Made by a program: the position numbers and the translations under genes. The notes beneath the pieces are model-generated. The model made no database searches and had not been told where the DNA came from. It worked only from the letters and a program-made list of their open reading frames with translations. DNA of 7,509 nucleotides from Noviherbaspirillum sp. (GTDB lineage Bacteria; Pseudomonadota; Gammaproteobacteria; Burkholderiales; Burkholderiaceae), in assembly GCA_028292785.1 (NCBI GenBank), contig JAQGLQ010000404.1:1-7509 (forward strand). The letters are read 5' to 3'. Position 1 is the first letter of the stretch; the number at the start of each line of letters is the position of its first letter. This document shows, in pieces, positions 6,254-7,509 of this stretch.

Positions 6254-7446
6254 GCGGCGGCCTTCGGCTCCGCATGGTCAGGCTGGCGGGAATTGATATA
6301 ACCGCCAAACAGCAGGAACACCGCGTTCGCCCAGAAGATCGGATACACGCCGGCCGCGCCGCCCAGCGAGCCGAACACCAGAGGCACCAGCACCTGGGTG
6401 AACTTGTTCACCGTGAGCCGCACGCCGAGTGCCTCGCCCGCGCGGCCGGGCGGCGAGTGGTTATAGGTAAGGATGATCGACAGCGGCTGGCCGCAGCCAA
6501 GGCCAAGGCCGAGCAGGAAGGACACCGCGGCCAGCACATAGGCGCTGTCGAACATCGGAAACAGGAAGTACGTCAGCCCCGACATCACGAGCGACCACGT
6601 GAGCACCCGTACTTCGCCGTAGCGCTTCGACATCCACGGCATCCATAGCCGCACCACGAACGCGGCTGCCGCCTGCATGCCCACCACCACGCCGATCGCA
6701 AATGCGCCGAGGCCGACCGAGCGTCCGTAGATCGGCATGTAGAAATTGAACAAGTCGATGCCGGTGAGGATAAGCCCGCTGGTGATATAGGTGCCGCGCA
6801 GCGACTTGATGCGCAGCAGTTCGCGCACGCCGCCCGCATGTTCCTCTTTCGAGGTCCTGACTTTCTTCGGTATGAAGCCGTGATAGCAGAGCAGGATCAC
6901 GCCGGGAACCAGCGTGACGGCGGCCAGCGTCAGATAAGCCGGACTATAGCCGAAGTGATCGATCAGATAGCCGACCAGTACCGGGCCGAGCAGCCCCGAC
7001 ATCGCGGCGCCGAGGCTGAAGGTGCCGAAGTTGCTGGTGCGCGCATGCGCATCGCCGAGCGAGCCGACCAGGTTGTGCGCGGACACGTGGAAGAAAATAT
7101 TCCCTATTCCCATCAGGGCGGACGAGACATACAGGCTGGGAAGCGAAGGCCAGGCGACCGGCAGCAGCAGGCTGGCCGTGACGCCGAACGATCCGAGCAC
7201 CATGGGCATGCGCACGCCGATGCGATCCGAGATGCGCCCGGCCTGAACCGCCAGCAGCAGCGGACAGATCGCATACGCCGACACCAGTATGCCGATGGCG
7301 GCGGGCGATGCGCCGAGGTGGATCGCATACAGCACCACCAGCACACGGCTGCCCTTCAGGCCGATCTGGTTCAGCACGGAGAGTAAGACGGTGAGATAAA
7401 TGGCCACGGGGAGATCTGTATAATTTTTCCGGAAGCTGCGTAGCAT
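6244..7446 (-). CDS. Major facilitator superfamily (MFS) transporter
   Basis: A 400-residue integral inner-membrane protein with about 12 hydrophobic segments, the usual MFS size. The loop after the second segment carries GRISDRIGVR at 70-79, matching MFS motif A (GxxxDRxGxR-like). Segments such as VAIYLTVLLSVL, ALMGIGNIFFHVSAHNLVGSL, LVPGVILLC, FAIGVVVGMQAAAAFVV and FLLGLGLGCGQPLSIILTY are clearly membrane-spanning, and a basic middle loop (IPKKVRTSKEEH) separates the halves. Substrate cannot be read from the sequence. Phthalate clusters often include an MFS permease (Pht1/OphD type), but this protein shows no clear link to that branch, and export or sugar/drug transport is also possible. 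It converges on the solute-binding protein gene. The ATG at 7444-7446 is the only good start; a purine run AAAGG lies rather far upstream, so translation may be weak. On the - strand TACAAT (7483 down to 7478) is a possible -10. Confidence 0.85.
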   Translation of the reverse strand: MLRSFRKNYTDLPVAIYLTVLLSVLNQIGLKGSRVLVVLYAIHLGASPAAIGILVSAYAICPLLLAVQAGRISDRIGVRMPMVLGSFGVTASLLLPVAWPSLPSLYVSSALMGIGNIFFHVSAHNLVGSLGDAHARTSNFGTFSLGAAMSGLLGPVLVGYLIDHFGYSPAYLTLAAVTLVPGVILLCYHGFIPKKVRTSKEEHAGGVRELLRIKSLRGTYITSGLILTGIDLFNFYMPIYGRSVGLGAFAIGVVVGMQAAAAFVVRLWMPWMSKRYGEVRVLTWSLVMSGLTYFLFPMFDSAYVLAAVSFLLGLGLGCGQPLSIILTYNHSPPGRAGEALGVRLTVNKFTQVLVPLVFGSLGGAAGVYPIFWANAVFLLFGGYINSRQPDHAEPKAAAKN

Positions 7447-7453
7447 CGCCGGA

Positions 7454-7482
7454 TTGACAGCCTTTCGAGCGCTGTCTATTGT
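7454..7482 (+). promoter_or_regulatory. Sigma70-like promoter reading out of the right edge
   Basis: A consensus TTGACA (7454-7459), a 17-base spacer and TATTGT (7477-7482, four of six matches) point rightward, away from the MFS gene. It implies a divergently transcribed gene just beyond the window. The ATG at 7498 would leave a leader of only about 10 bases, so the real start may lie further right. Confidence 0.5.
7456..7476. promoter_or_regulatory. Inverted repeat between -35 and -10 boxes, candidate operator
   Basis: GACAGC (7456-7461) and GCTGTC (7471-7476) are exact reverse complements with a 9-base gap. The pair overlaps the -35 and fills the spacer of the rightward promoter, where a repressor would block polymerase. 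It also sits between the two divergent genes and could control both. Confidence 0.4.
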
Positions 7483-7498
7483 AAAGTGGTTTCTGTTA

Positions 7499-7509
7499 TG
7501 CAGACTGCA
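7499..7509. repeat. Short palindrome cut by the window end
   Basis: TGCAG-A-CTGCA is an 11-base odd palindrome ending at the last base. It lies just downstream of the rightward promoter's expected start point. It may extend outwards (TTA precedes it), which cannot be seen here. A second operator or chance are both possible. Confidence 0.3.

Noticed and set aside
6226..7386. Several + strand frames opposite the MFS gene (for example 6226-6648 and 6838-7386).
   Set aside because: Their products are polar, Arg/His/Gln-rich and without domains; the - strand frame encodes an obvious 12-segment transporter.
7498..7509. ATG at 7498 as the start of a rightward gene.
   Set aside because: Only four codons are visible, and the leader from the candidate promoter would be about 10 bases. 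It cannot be supported from this window.

Overview
The window looks like chromosomal DNA from a GC-rich betaproteobacterium, probably Burkholderiales. The reasons are the high GC content, the strong third-position codon bias (which opens long empty antisense frames), and a Bug/TctC-type periplasmic binding protein, a family greatly expanded in that order. It holds a catabolic cluster for an aromatic dicarboxylate that follows the logic of the phthalate 4,5-dioxygenase pathway. No RNA genes, insertion sequences or CRISPR arrays were seen, and no gap without a gene exceeds about 180 bases.

Left part (1-2984, + strand): three genes in a row encode the 3' part of a 4,5-dihydroxyphthalate decarboxylase-like protein, a 322-residue phthalate dioxygenase reductase-type flavin/iron-sulfur protein, and a Gfo/Idh/MocA dehydrogenase resembling phthalate 4,5-cis-dihydrodiol dehydrogenase. 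With a Rieske oxygenase, which is not in the window and is expected upstream, they would convert phthalate or a close analogue through the cis-dihydrodiol and the 4,5-diol to protocatechuate.

Middle (3051-5014, + strand): two probable regulators. The first joins a MerR/excisionase-like winged helix to a citrate synthase fold. In that fold the residues matching the oxaloacetate ligands are kept, but the catalytic His is Val and the catalytic Asp is Glu. This is the most unusual object here, possibly a metabolite-sensing transcription factor built from citrate synthase. The second is a MarR-family protein. The AT-rich stretch after it carries several inverted repeats, including a perfect 20-bp palindrome over a candidate -10 box.

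Right part (5192-7446): a Bug/TctC-type solute-binding protein (+ strand) converges on an MFS transporter (- strand) at a strong stem-loop terminator. Both are likely uptake components. Beyond the MFS start, the right edge has a good sigma70-like promoter pointing right, with an inverted repeat between its -35 and -10 boxes, so another divergently transcribed gene probably begins just outside.
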